The notes below the pieces were generated by a model, which was given only the letters and a program-made list of their open reading frames with translations, did no database searches and was not told the origin of the DNA. The translations under genes and the position numbers were made by a program. From assembly GCA_025267735.1 (NCBI GenBank), contig CM046311.1, positions 21,481,020-21,545,019 on the forward strand: a stretch of 64,000 nucleotides of DNA, in the 5' to 3' direction. This document shows, piece by piece, positions 33,840 through 47,000 of the stretch. Each line of letters begins with the position of its first letter. The first letter of the stretch is position 1. This DNA comes from Mactra quadrangularis. Its lineage: Eukaryota > Mollusca > Bivalvia > Venerida > Mactridae.

Positions 33840-35280
33840 ACATTATTGAATATAAGGTACTGTGAAAACAATGGAATGACGTCACAGCTGTGGTTTAAAC
33901 CAAGCTATACTGTTGTTAATCTAACAATGCTGAATCCTTGTAGTGAACATGGGTGGATCAGCATTGAATGGTTAAGATTCTTAGTCCCTTGCCCCTTGAA
34001 TTTTTTAACATCTAAAAAATTTAAATACAAAACTTTGGAAAAATTAATTTTTGATATTTTGGTATCGTGATTCCACAAAATCCCTCAAAAATAAAATCTT
34101 GGTCTGTCCAAGCATTCTGTGTTTAATCTGTAAAAGCATGTAGCACTCCCGTGAATGCATGATTTGATGATTATAGGCTAGTTTTAAACACACAAGAACA
34201 GATGCGTATCTAGGCCGTTTTTGGGATTACACACAAATGCTAGGGGGTCTGGGGACATGCCATTCCCCAGAAAATTGAGACAATTACTGTTCGTTTCAGA
34301 AGTTTCAATGTGCACAAAGAGACATACATGTAGTGATTAATTTGTGTATTGCTTTATATATGACTCACTTGGTATGACATTTTCATGGAGTAAAGTTATC
34401 ACAGTCAAGTCAAATAATGCCTAACCAGGGTTGGGCATCCAATTTCTTAATTTTTTTGGCACTTACAGATTTTTGATTTCTGGAATTGAGGTAACACACG
34501 TGCGTAAAGTACTAATGGCAGATACACCCCTGCACAAAAACTAGGGTTGAATACCGGAGTAGTACCAATGAAATGATGCAATATTTCAAACAATACTTTT
34601 GCCAGTGGGCAAATGTAGTTAACTCTTCTTAACAAAGTTTGCTCTTTTCATCACAAAGTTCACGGAATATTACATTGTAATTTTTATGATGATTTTGTTT
34701 TCTACTGTTTAAAATACCTATTTAAGTACTAAGTACCAATGTAAAATGGAATTCCTGATCCTTAGAAGTGATACCAATATTGGCACTGGTACATAGTACC
34801 AGTATAGCAGTATATTTCCCCTGGTCAATCTTTCCTTGGGGAATCCAACATTAAAAAGAATATGGAGCTTTTATCATTTAAATGTTGAATTCATTAGTTC
34901 AGTTATGCAATTTATCAGGATTGTTTATAACTGCATTATACACAAGGGTACAAGATGAGCTTTTCATAGATATTTTTACAACTATATGTGTTGATAAAAT
35001 ATTTGCATTGATTTTAACCCCTCTTTTATCTGGAATTCAGAGTGTCACATTTTTTTTAATGAAATATAGTTGGATCAAAGACAAAAAGATATTCATAAAA
35101 CTTTTGATAGTCTCTTAGGCTTATGCATTGTAAATTTAAATGTCTTAGATAAACAGAATACCACTGGTGGTATAAGAACTTAAAAAAAAATCATTTATAT
35201 ACATTGTATGTATGTCTTAAAGTTAGCGGTTTGTACTCCTATCTATATCCATCTGACTAGGGGAAAAAATGGGTTAAAAT
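33840..35280. other. Intronic stretch without recognised features
   Basis: AT-rich. A fragment with GGGGGTCTGGGGACATG near 34240 may be repeat-derived. No exon is visible. Confidence 0.45.
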
Positions 35281-35445
35281 TGTTAAAAGTTCAAACTCAG
35301 ACCTTTTTCCCTTATATAACAGGGGGCTGTTAACAGGTGCCTTCCCTCTTGAAATTTATTTAAAATCATGCAGTTTTCCCAAAATTTGGACATTTTTTGT
35401 TCCCCTATCTATTAACCCTTAACTGGTCAATCCTGCATTTTTACG
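35281..35445 (-). repeat. Dispersed repeat R2, reverse copy
   Basis: CAGACCTTTTTCCCTTATAT, GTTAACAGGTGCC, AAAATCATGCAGTTTTCCC and TTTTTTGTTCCCC are the complement, in order, of 41335-41465 and 42709-42839. Confidence 0.75.
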
Positions 35446-38280
35446 TGTCTAGACCACTCCTTCAAAATGGTGGCCACAGCCCTTAAAATTGGTGTTTTTT
35501 TACTGGATTTAGTGAATTTCACTAAAGGAAAGATGTCCCCCAAAAATTGAGCTTTTTTGTGCCCCTCCCCCATCAAAAGATGTCTCGGGGAGGTTCTGAA
35601 GGGGGATTTTCCCCCCTTTGTTGCTGGAGTTTGAAGGGGGCGCAGTGCCCTCATCGCCAGGAAAAAATCAGGGTCATTGAGTGCAGCGAAATGGTGCCAA
35701 ATGCTGATAAGAAACATGTTTTCAGTCTCTGAAAAGACCTGGCACTTTAGACCTCAATTTTGGAAAATATTACTGTGTGAAATGCAAAGTTGGGGTGGAA
35801 GAAGAGCGAAAATTGCATTTATGCCCTTTTTGCTCTGCCCCAGCATTGCCATGGTAACTGGGATCGGGGCTTAACTTGGTTTTTCTGAAAGACATTTACT
35901 CAGGGAATAACTTGGCCAAGTGTCATATCTGTATGATTATTACTATTTATTAGTGATGAAATTAGAGCATCTTGAAATAGCCCTAGCGCGAAGTGGTGAA
36001 AAAATGGCTACTTTTCACACAATGTCATGTTACAACCAGTGAAGTGTTAAATTGCAATAAAATTCCCCAAATGTTCTATTAAAAAAAGGTCCCAGGCCCC
36101 TTCCCCAAGTACTGAAAAAAGCCCTGAAACTGCCATAATTATTGTAAAATAAAAATATTTACCAGCTTAACTTTCAATTGTTAGCAGTCATGTGATGTTC
36201 TGTAACTTTATAGGACAATAAATCTAGGTCAGTTAAATTATCCTATTAACTTATAATTAAGATCTTAAATGTTTTATTTGGTCACAGTTGACAATACTTG
36301 GTCTAGACTATACATTAATGATTACACTATGTTGTTTAAGTTGAAATGTTTGAAATCATGTAGCTATTGCTTGTTTTTGTGTCCATTATTCATGAGACAT
36401 GTAAATATAAAACTGCTTATTAATTAAAAAGCTAACTCTTTCACCTGGTTAGCTCAGGTTTTTTTATTTCATTCATTCAAAATTGTAATAAGAAGCTAAT
36501 CTCTACTTTGAAATTGTGACATTTTATGAAGATATCTACAGTGCAAGACTATAATTAGCTAACATTAAGAACAATTATATAATATTTGCAAACATTGACC
36601 AAAAGTGATGCAAGCACACAATTGAGCTAAAAAATGGTTATGATTTTTTTTCAATGTTTGCTGTTTTTCCAGTTTTTGCCATATTTGCAGTTTTTCAGTT
36701 TTTTCCTTCAGTTTTTGCCAGCTGAAAGGAAAAACTCATTTTGGCGGCAAAAACCATAACCAGGTACTTAGTCATGATAAACTAATTTGGAGGTGTTGTT
36801 TTATAAATAAATGATCCTGTTATATTTTAGTATTGTGCATAAAGTTTGACCCCGACTGACCTTTATGCAAGAATATTCATTACATTGAATACGAAAGAAG
36901 TATTATTGCTCGCTTACACCGTGGCGGCGGGGATTATGAGTTAAATTTAACACACAAACATACTTCAATATATAATTTTACAATCTCTGCTGAAGTGTAG
37001 AATAGGCGTGGTACTGATTTTCGTTGAGATATGTGTAGATAATTATTAGACGCAAATGTGAAAGGTCAGATCGGGGTCAATTTTTACGCACAGTACTTCC
37101 AGGAAAAAAACTTGAATCTCATTTTAGTATTTGTAGAATCAATACATTCAAACCTTAACCTCAGTGTAAACTAAAATCATTGATGTGTCAAATCACATTG
37201 TATAAAGTAACGTCAAGTCTTCCTGGTTCGAAATCTTTTCATTAACCAAGGTAAATTAAAAAATATTTTGTCTTTTAATTGTGTTTTTAAATACAAGGAC
37301 CGAATCAAACATTATTATAATTCCATTTAAAAATAAAGGAAGTTTAAATATTGTTTAGTTAAGCCCTCGTAATGACTAAACCTTGTATGATACTATATTT
37401 GGTGATTTGAGGTGATTACCAATATATAATTATTTTTCATTGGTTAATCTTATTGACTGTAAAAGGAATATATACAATTTTGATCTTTTGTTCTCATTAC
37501 TAGAATACCTGAACAGTGTTAAGGTAATTATAATTTCAGTCTTATTAAAATCAAATCATATGTTTCTTATGTATTGTTAACAAATTGTTAATCCTGTATT
37601 GAGGTTTTTTGTCATCATAAATTTTAGTTGTTCTGTCTAGCTTTCTTCTTGTTGTAATTGATGAGATGTCAACAGACAGAAAACAAACATTGAATAGTAG
37701 CCATTACATTTAGACTTTTTACTTCTAAACAATCTGCTATAAATAATTGTTAAATTTGGTCATGATTTTTGTAGATTTTTTGTCAACATTTTCAATTGTG
37801 AAAAGTTCTTATTTCTGCCCACATTTGAGGCTAAATTTCATGTAAGTATGATGTGGCATCACTAAGTGTGTCCGTCTATAATTTAAATTACAAGTGTGAA
37901 ATTTTAAGTATGACATCACTTTCTGTGCATCAGACTCTTTATTCTTCTTATTATTATTATAGTTATCATTTAATTATTATTATTATTGTTATTATTATTA
38001 TTATCATGATTATTATATTCCAAATTTGTGCAGTGCTCTTTTCATATTGAATATTTTGTTCAAAAGCGTTTTACTTTATAAGTAATGAAAAAATAGTGGA
38101 ACACCAAATACACTCCAGTCTTAGGTGCTCCCAAGACTGTAAAGTAAAAGTAAATGCATTTTATAGTCTAAGTTTCATGCTTACGCACGTTCACCGACTT
38201 TTCAGCTATTACCCCTGGTCATTGGGCTACTGGTATCTATCTATCAATCTCTCTGGGGAGTCTTTTAACTCTGCTTATTA
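35446..38280. other. Intronic stretch with microsatellite only
   Basis: No exon is supported. A GC-richer patch with G/C runs at 35560-35660 looks like part of a mobile element. An (ATT)n tract lies at about 37949-38012. Confidence 0.5.
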
Positions 38281-38284
38281 GTGC

Positions 38285-38465
38285 AGCAGACAAATTGGCA
38301 CAGTGGAATTATACCACCCTCGCAGGTACCCATTTACACCTGGGTGGAGTGAAGCAATCGCAAGTAGATTTTTTGCTCTAGGAAATTAGCAGTGTCCATG
38401 GTGGGATTCAAACCCAGGACGTCTCGATCCCTAAGCGCGCGTCCTACCTCTGGACCACTGTGCCA
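38285..38465 (-). mobile_element. tRNA-derived SINE, family IV, reverse copy
   Basis: In reverse it reads GGCACAGTGGTCCAGAGGTA (A-box), GTCCTGGGTTTGAATCCCAC (B-box) and CACCCAGGTGTAAATGGGTA. It matches 21065-21180. Confidence 0.75.
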
Positions 38466-39502
38466 AGACTGGTAATGAAATGATGAGGGCAACACTGATT
38501 GGAAATAAATGAAGATCAGCAGAGAAAGGAGGTTCTTCCTACAGAATGTCACACCGGAGCTATAACTTTTAAGTAATTAGTTAAAGAAGTTAAATTCTGA
38601 TTGGGGACAAAATGAATCCATAGTAGCGGACGGACCCCAAGTTAAGAAATTTATGACAAACTAACAAACAAGGTGCACCAAGTTGTCTGACTAATAAAAT
38701 GTTAATAATATTGTCAAACTGTATGTACGTACAAGTAAAGTAGTCTCCTCCTTGGGTCCAAGTACATGTATCGATCATGGTATATATACAGTCTTAATTG
38801 TCTTTAGGAAATGAAATAATGATTGTTTTAGAGATATTGTATATATATCTGATAATGTCCTTTGTATTGAATGTATTTATCACCCAATTAGATCAGATAG
38901 TCTCTAGTAATAGTTGCCACAGGTGGTTTTGTCAAGTATTGTATTATTACTTGTAGATTTCTGTTTTATAGGTTTTTACCTGAAGTAATATTTTATAAAA
39001 TTTTGTAAGGTTATATATATGTATGGTATGTTAATCCAATCCTAATGTAAGTTTTTGTCGTCCTACTTTATTGGATAGTTTTACTAAATTCGGTGCTATT
39101 TTTGTTGAAAGTATGTATTTATTACCGTATGTTTTTAATCTTAAGTGTATTCATTTCACTCCATTTGTTTTTTATAACTTATTTTTTATATATCTTCACT
39201 TAGATTCACTTGGGATATTGTATAAATGCGTATTTGATGATTTAAGGAGATTTAATAAATTCACTCTGACGGGTAAATCTTGTGAAGTTGGTATTTATTA
39301 CTTTAATTTTATGATTTCTTACATAAAAAATGATTTTATGACTTAGAATTTCAGATCTTTTAAAGTTGATTTATTCAATCAACATATTCATTGTATGTCC
39401 TTTGCATGACCTTACAAAAATGTCATTATTTTTTGTGTTATATTTATAATCTTTGTATGATGTGCCTTTGAAAAGTGTGTAAGTAGGTCAATTGCGACCT
39501 TA

Positions 39503-40640
39503 GTAGTTACTTTATATTAATGTGCTGCTGTCATGATACAAACTGGTAAAGTAGTTACTTTATATAATGTGCTGCTGTCATGATACAAATTGGTGAAGTA
39601 GTTACTTTATATAATGTGCTGCTGTCATGATACAAACTGGTAAAGTAGTTACTTTATATAATGTGCTGCTGTCATGATACAAATTGGTGAAGTAGTTACT
39701 TTATATAATGTGCTGCTGTCATGATACAAACTGGTGAAGTAGTTACTTTATATAATGTGCTGCTGTCATGATACAAATTGGTGAAGTAGTTACTTTATAT
39801 AATGTGCTGCTGTCATGATACAAACTGGTAAAGTAGTTACTTTATATAATGTGCTGCTGTCATGATACAAATTGGTGAAGTAGTTACTTTATATAATGTG
39901 CTGCTGTTATGATACAAATTGGTAAAGTAGTTACTTTATATAATGTGCTGCTGTCATGATACAAACTGGTAAAGTAGTTACTTTATATAATGTGCTGCTG
40001 TCATGATACAAACTGGTAAAGTAGTTACTTTATATAATGTGCTGCTGTCATGATACAAACTGGTGAAGTAGTTACTTTATATAATGTGCTGCTGTCATGA
40101 TACAAACTGGTAAAGTAGTTACTTTATATAATGTGCTGCTGTCATGATACAAACTGGTGAAGTAGTTACTTTATATAATGTGCTGCTGTCATGATACAAA
40201 CTGGTAAAGTAGTTACTTTATATAATGTGCTGCTGTCATGATACAAACTGGTAAAGTAGTTACTTTATATAATGTGCTGCTGTCATGATACAAACTGGTA
40301 AAGTAGTTGCCTTATATAATGTGCTGCTGTCATGATACAAACTGGTGAAGTAGTTACTTTATATAATGTGCTGCTGTCATGATACAAACTGGTGAAGTAG
40401 TTACTTTATATAATGTGCTGCTGTCATGATACAAACTGGTGAAGTAGTTACTTTATATAATGTGCTGCTGTCATGATACAAACTGGTGAAGTAGTTACTT
40501 TATATAATGTGCTGCTGTCATGATACAAACTGGTAAAGTAGTTGCCTTATATAATGTGCTGCTGTCATGATACAAATTGGTAAAGTAGTTGCCTTATATA
40601 ATGTGCTGCTGTCATGATACAAATTGGTACAGTAGTTACC
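39503..40640 (+). repeat. 47-bp minisatellite, about 24 copies
   Basis: The unit is GTAGTTACTTTATATAATGT, then GCTGCTGTCATGATACAAAC, then TGGTAAA. Variants are AAATTGG/AAACTGG, GTAAA/GTGAA and TTACTT/TTGCCT. Copies are near-identical. It ends about 330 bp before the acceptor of the CTR1 start exon, and one diverged unit lies after that exon (about 41093-41125). Confidence 0.95.
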
Positions 40641-40965
40641 TATTTCACATTCAATTAGCAGTTTTAAATTAACTGTTCTAGTTTAGTTCATAAACATTTC
40701 ATAACTTATCAAATCAAACTGTTCTTTTTCATTGCATGAACATTTCATGAAAAGGATTAAACAGCTTTTGATGAATTGAAGTTCATGAACTTAGATTAAG
40801 AACTGTTTTAGTATTATTCATGAACTTTTTTAAAATGGCTTAAATATTCATGATTTCATGAATATCATTTTGCAAGGAAGGGCTGTTAAAAAGGGGCATG
40901 AAATAAAACTAAATTCCTTAAACATTTTCTTGTATATTAATGTATTTATGTATTTCTACTTTCAG

Positions 40966-41063
40966 TTTATCAACTTTACTGTAAAGAGGTGCAATAGATC
41001 AATCAACTACACACCACAATGGATCATAATCATATGCATCATAATCATTCAATGATGGACATG
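40966..41063 (+). other. CTR1 start exon with 5' UTR part
   Basis: Acceptor TACTTTCAG precedes 53 nt of leader and a 45-nt coding part ending ATGGACATG|GTAAAG. The exon lies between the 47-bp minisatellite and a stray copy of its unit. Confidence 0.75.
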
Positions 41064-44000
41064 GTAAAGCTTAAATATTTTTTTCATTTACAGGTGTAGT
41101 TTCCTTATATAATGTGCTGCTGTCTTGTGTAAGGAGTATGAATATATTTTGTGGAGGTCCAGCAAGTTTTTTTCAGAAGTTGGCTTGTACTTCAAACTTA
41201 GAAATTTGATTTTTTACAAGTTTATAAAATATTCCAAAAAGGACCTGCTCCTAGCTAGGGCTTCTTCAGTTTTTGGAGAAGGAGCCTGGGGCTTTTTTAT
41301 ATGGAATAATTGGGGAAATGTTATGGCAATTTCATAGATAAGGGAACAAAAAATCCAAGGTAAACTCCAAATTTGGGGAAAACTGCATGATTTTAAAAAA
41401 AATTCAAGAGAGAAAGGTGCCTGTTAACGGCCTCTTGTTATATAAGGAAAAAAAAGGTCTGCTAGCTGAATCCTCCATTGATTTATTTAAATATTTAAAT
41501 GAGTACATTGATATGCTATGAAATCAAATGGCAGTCTAGGAAATTAGTGGATGTCCAGTTGCCTGGGACAACCACTTTCTAGTTCAGACAACCAATATTT
41601 TCTATTGGGCAACCAAAATTCTACAAGCAAGATATAGTGCTTGCTACTAAAATGATCTGTTCGGGCAACCCATTTCATATCTTAATTTCGTAGACTGAAA
41701 TGGTCAAAAAGTATTAAACCGGCACTCAGTTAATTTCTGTATGATTTTGTAACAAGTTTATTCAAACCTATTGCTTAATGAAATTATGAAGATATCATTT
41801 CTAAACATCTACACTTTTTACAAATTGAGAGCAGTTTTAAACCTAAACTTTAGTGCATGTATATGCATTTAGGGCCAGTTGTAGACAGTACAAATAAATG
41901 TCTGTACTGCTTTCCTGTGCTTGACCTTTCACATTATAAACTTTAGGCCACAACAAATTGATCATATGTTCTATGGATTCGCTCGCACCTTAATTTTGAT
42001 GGTGTCTACAAGAAGAATATTTTTATTTCCTCGCTCGCCCATAAAAATTTGGTCAAACTGCTATATAAAGCAAGTGAATAAAGACTTTTTTCTTAGCTCG
42101 CTCGCCCCATTTTTTTGCCAGAAAATGTTATTAATTACACAACTGTTGCAAAGACTATCAGCTGTTAGTGCAATGTACAGTGATTAATATTACACTTGCA
42201 GCATGATTTATATAATCCGTAGAACATATGATCAACTTGTTGTGGTCTTATACTGTATTTACTCACATTTACCTTTCATACGCTACTGATAGCCAAATTT
42301 GCATATTGTGCAAATTGATGTGAGATAAATTAATAGATTACATGTTTTCAAGTAACCACACTGTTTACTGATTTAATGAATGCAAAGATATGTTGTGTTT
42401 TTGTTTCTTTCTCAGTTTAATTTTCACTAGCTTTATACTAGCATACTAATATGTTATTCTGCATATTGGCTACAGTAAATAGCTTAATAGCTGCTGTCTT
42501 GTGTAAGGAGTATGAATATATTTTGTGGAGGTCCAGCAAGTTTTTTTCAGAAGTTGGCTTGTACTTCAAACTTAGAAATTTGATTTTTTACAAGTTTATA
42601 AAATATTCCAAAAAGGACCTGCTCCTAGCTAGGGCTTCTTCAGTTTTTGGAGAAGGAGCCTGGGGCTTTTTTATATGGAATAATTGGGGAAATGTTATGG
42701 CAATTTCATAGATAAGGGAACAAAAAATCCAAGGTAAACTCCAAATTTGGGGAAAACTGCATGATTTTAAAAAAAATTCAAGAGAGAAAGGTGCCTGTTA
42801 ACGGCCTCTTGTTATATAAGGAAAAAAAAGGTCTGCTAGCTGAATCCTCCATTGATTTATTTAAATATTTAAATGAGTACATTGATATGCTATGAAATCA
42901 AATGGCAGTCTAGGAAATTAGTGGATGTCCAGTTGCCTGGGACAACCACTTTCTAGTTCAGACAACCAATATTTTCTATTGGGCAACCAAAATTCTACAA
43001 GCAAGATATAGTGCTTGCTACTAAAATGATCTGTTCGGGCAACCCATTTCATATGTTCTATGGATTCGCTCGCACCTTAATTTTGATGGTTTTTACAAGA
43101 AGAATATTTTTATTTCCTCGCTCGCCCATAAAAATTTGGTCAAACTGCTATATAAAGCAAGTGAATAAAGACTTTTTTCTTAGCTCGCTCGCCCCATTTT
43201 TTTGCCAGAAAATGTTATTAATTACACAACTGTTGCAAAGACTATCAGCTGTTAGTGCAATGTACAGTGATTAATATTACACTTGCAGCATGATTTATAT
43301 AATCCGTAGAACATATGATCAACTTGTTGTGGTCTTATACTGTATTTACTCACATTTACCTTTCATACGCTACTGATAGCCAAATTTGCATATTGTGCAA
43401 ATTGATGTGAGATAAATTAATAGATTACATGTTTTCAAGTAACCACACTGTTTACTGATTTAATGAATGCAAAGATATGTTGTGTTTTTGTTTCTTTCTC
43501 AGTTTAATTTTCACTAGCTTTATACTAGCATACTAATATGTTATTCTGCATATTGGCTACAGTAAATAGCTTAATTGGTAGTACGAAAGTCTACTGATCG
43601 AGGGGTCGCAGGTTTGATTCCCGGGCGCGGCTTACTTTCGTGGAGCTTGGTCATGAAACTATTTCTTTAGCCATTCTTCCTCCTACCAATGATTCTTAAT
43701 TATGTAGGGCAGTTGTCAGTCACTGATGAAAGTATATGCTTAGTATTAGGTTAGCAGCTAAATCCAGAGATTTAGCCTTTCCAGGAACAGTAAGTAGGTT
43801 GACTGACCACTGTTATATGACCTATACAATGTGTTGATACTGTGTTAAATCCAACAAAAACAAAACAAACAAATACTCCCACACGATCTTAGAATAAGAT
43901 CTTATAATGAATACATTTCTATGTATATACATGGTCTTGTTGTTAACAGTTACTAGGCACATACAGTACTTCTGTTAGTGATTGACAACTACCCTATATG

Positions 44001-47000
44001 ATTTTAGAATTAATGGAAGGAGGGAGAATGGCCTTAGGGTTTAAATTTATGCCACTTTTGGGAATCCAACCCACAAACTGTTGATCAGTAGACTTGTGTG
44101 CTGCCAACTGAGCTTGCCGATAGGGTCAGGATTATTGGATGTGAGGGAAAATTCAACTAAAAGATGTAGATAAACAAACTTCATAATATTATGTAGTGTA
44201 GCAAAAATGTTGTGGATGTTCAAATGTAATTTTTTAGTGTCAATGAGATTGAAGTTATTTCCCTTTGCTGGTTTCTACACCAGGATTCAGGATTCACAAA
44301 TTCAAAAAATTTTAGCTTACTGTCTGATTTTTTCAAAGTCCTGAAGAATCAATGCACAAAACATTCAGTTCTGTCATTCTATAATCTATTTGATGGAATT
44401 TATCTTACATGTACAGATTTTCTCAATATCCAAGTTCTACCGGCCATTTATGATCAGGGTCAAAACTTCTATTTATCTATTTAAATTCTTTAAATATTTA
44501 TGTCCTACCAAAACATAGTGACCATGGCCTACTTTGCTGGTTCTAAATTCTAGAGATGACCTATTTGACTAAATTTTCTTCTGTTATTATGGTCACCTAG
44601 TTGTCTCACTTTTTTAATCAAAAACCTTCAGATGACATCATTATCTTGGACTTAATTTATTTGGTCATTTGTTTGTCCAGTTTAAATCTAGTTAAACATT
44701 TTGATAATACTTGGGTATTATAGTTTGTATGTACAGTAAAACTTCTATTTATGTGTTGCCCCTCAATAGCAATCACCGTGATTATTGAACAGTCGCCCCA
44801 ACAACAGACTTCTCTTAATAATGGCTAATTTTAAATAACAGCTAGTCACCTTTAAACAATTGTCACCACTTTTCATCAACCACCTCTCAACAAAGCTACT
44901 TATTTATGTAGCTGAGGTATAATATGGCACTTTTACACTCACTACCTTCAAGCTAGCTTTAGGTAGAGCTTACAACTTCAGAGGTTGTGGGTTTGAATCT
45001 CAGTTTGGACCCTGGATTTTATCTTGTAACATTTACATCAGTCACCTTTTAGCACCAGACACCCTTAGTAACAGCCAAGATTCAATCCCAATCAACAACA
45101 GACAACCCTTAAACCACTGACAGTCACTTCTCAAAAGCAGCCACCACTTCAAAGCAGCTATCTAGGGTGTACCCCTCAATAACAAGCACCTATTACTAAA
45201 ACAAACCACTCAATTTACAATGCTCCTGGTACTGACTGTTGAAGAGAGTTATTAATCTGGTTTGTTGGACATGTTTTATTATTGAGCTAAAATAAAATTT
45301 TACCGGTATTTAGTTTAAGAGGCAATGAGGATACCATGTATCCTCTATGAAAAGACCCCGGGACATGACATTTTCCAAAAGAGAGGGATGCTAACCCATA
45401 AAAAGATTATAGTAAATTTACTCTTAAATGACAATTTGAGCTGTACCTTAGTTTGTTTTTTACTTTCAATTCAATTGGAATATATTAATTTTCTGTAAAT
45501 ACTTGTGTTGCTTAATATTTTATAAGGTCTTTATTTAATTTGCTTTATTTAATGTAAGTTGTTCTTCTTCTAATGAAAGTTTATTAGCGGAATGGCATAT
45601 ATTTGAATATATACGGTATTTTGTTTGTGCATGTAGTATGATTTTCATATATTATAAATAAATATTTATAATATTTTTTTTCTATTTTTACTGGAGATTT
45701 ATTCATATTAAATACAAAGTTTTGTATAATAAAATATTTTTGGTATTAATATCAGATGTAGGGTATATCACTTACTGGAATGGAATAATGCTATAATCAT
45801 TGGCCTTGTTGTCTAATTATATATTCAGAATACGTATTTTGTTATTGCCAGATGATGATTTTTTTATTTGGGGTTGGTTTACTTATTGTATGTTGTAAAT
45901 CACATATACCTGCATATTTAACCAGAATATTAAAGTTGTAAAATAGTAATGTAGATTAAAATACATGTAGCATTGAAGTCATTGACAAAATGAAGTTTTT
46001 TTTCTCAGTTGTTGACTTCTTTCGTACCCATTGTCATCATGTCCTGTATTCAGTCTACTGGGCCACTGTAGCCTATATCTTTACACAGAGAAATTTGGTA
46101 AAAATGTTAATTTTTTATGAATAAGGAGTAGTTGAGTTCATACCAAATAAGAACAAGTTTTCAGCTTGAGCTATATTTGATAGTATATAATTTGTAGTAG
46201 TTACAATAAAATCATCAAAGCAAACATATCAGTATCAGCTACAGTCAGAAAAAAACACTGACCTACCTAGTGGCACACAGCCAAAAACCAAAGAGATTTA
46301 TGTGTAAGGAAAAGCCTCAAACAAACAAAAAAACAATGCTAAGGGGTTTCCCCCTTGGAACAGACAGTGACAAAATAAATGCCCCTTGGGGTTGATACCT
46401 GAAAGAAGCCGTCCAGCTAGAGTGAGTAGGTTGACTGACAGCCATTATATGACCTATACAATGTGTTACTACGGTGTTAAACCTAACAAACAAACAAGTA
46501 GAAAGCTCCCTAGCAGAGTCGGCAGACTGTAAAGCTATGAAATAACTGAAGAAAAGATCAAATGATGTAAAATCCTTTAAACTGAGTTTAGTCCTTACAA
46601 GCTTAAGATTACTAGAAAATTTGCTTGCTATTCTTTGTAGATGGGTATATCCCTAGCTCAGTACAGTCACTGAAAAATGATAGAATTCATTTTAACTTAG
46701 TTTGGTCCTTAAAAGATTACCAACATCTTTGCTTGCCATTCTATGTTGATGTATATATCCTTAGCTCAGTACAGTCACTGAAAAATGATAGAATTCATTT
46801 TAACTTAGTTTGGTCCTTAAAAGATTACCAAAATCTTCGCTTGCCATTCTATGTTGATGTATATATCCCTAGCTGTTTACTGTAAAATGATAAAATTCAT
46901 TTAAATTTAGTTTTGCCCTTAAAAGATTACCAAAATCTTCGCTTGCTAATTCTCTCTTGATTAGTATATCCCCAGTTGTTGACTTCTTTCTGTTTACTTG

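Noticed and set aside
39071..39346. 91-codon ORF before the minisatellite
   Set aside because: Composition is that of T-rich DNA and no splice sites fit the CTR1 gene.
39503..40640. CRISPR-like array
   Set aside because: Units follow head to tail without unique spacers and the genome is animal. The same holds for 50548-50990 and 54029-54463.
42451..43274. ORFs of 86-88 codons present in two copies each
   Set aside because: They are duplicated only because the DNA segment is duplicated. They fall in intron and MITE sequence.
46625..46885. 86-codon ORF with internal 36-residue repeats
   Set aside because: It is produced by the 108-bp tandem repeat. No splice signals or composition support coding.
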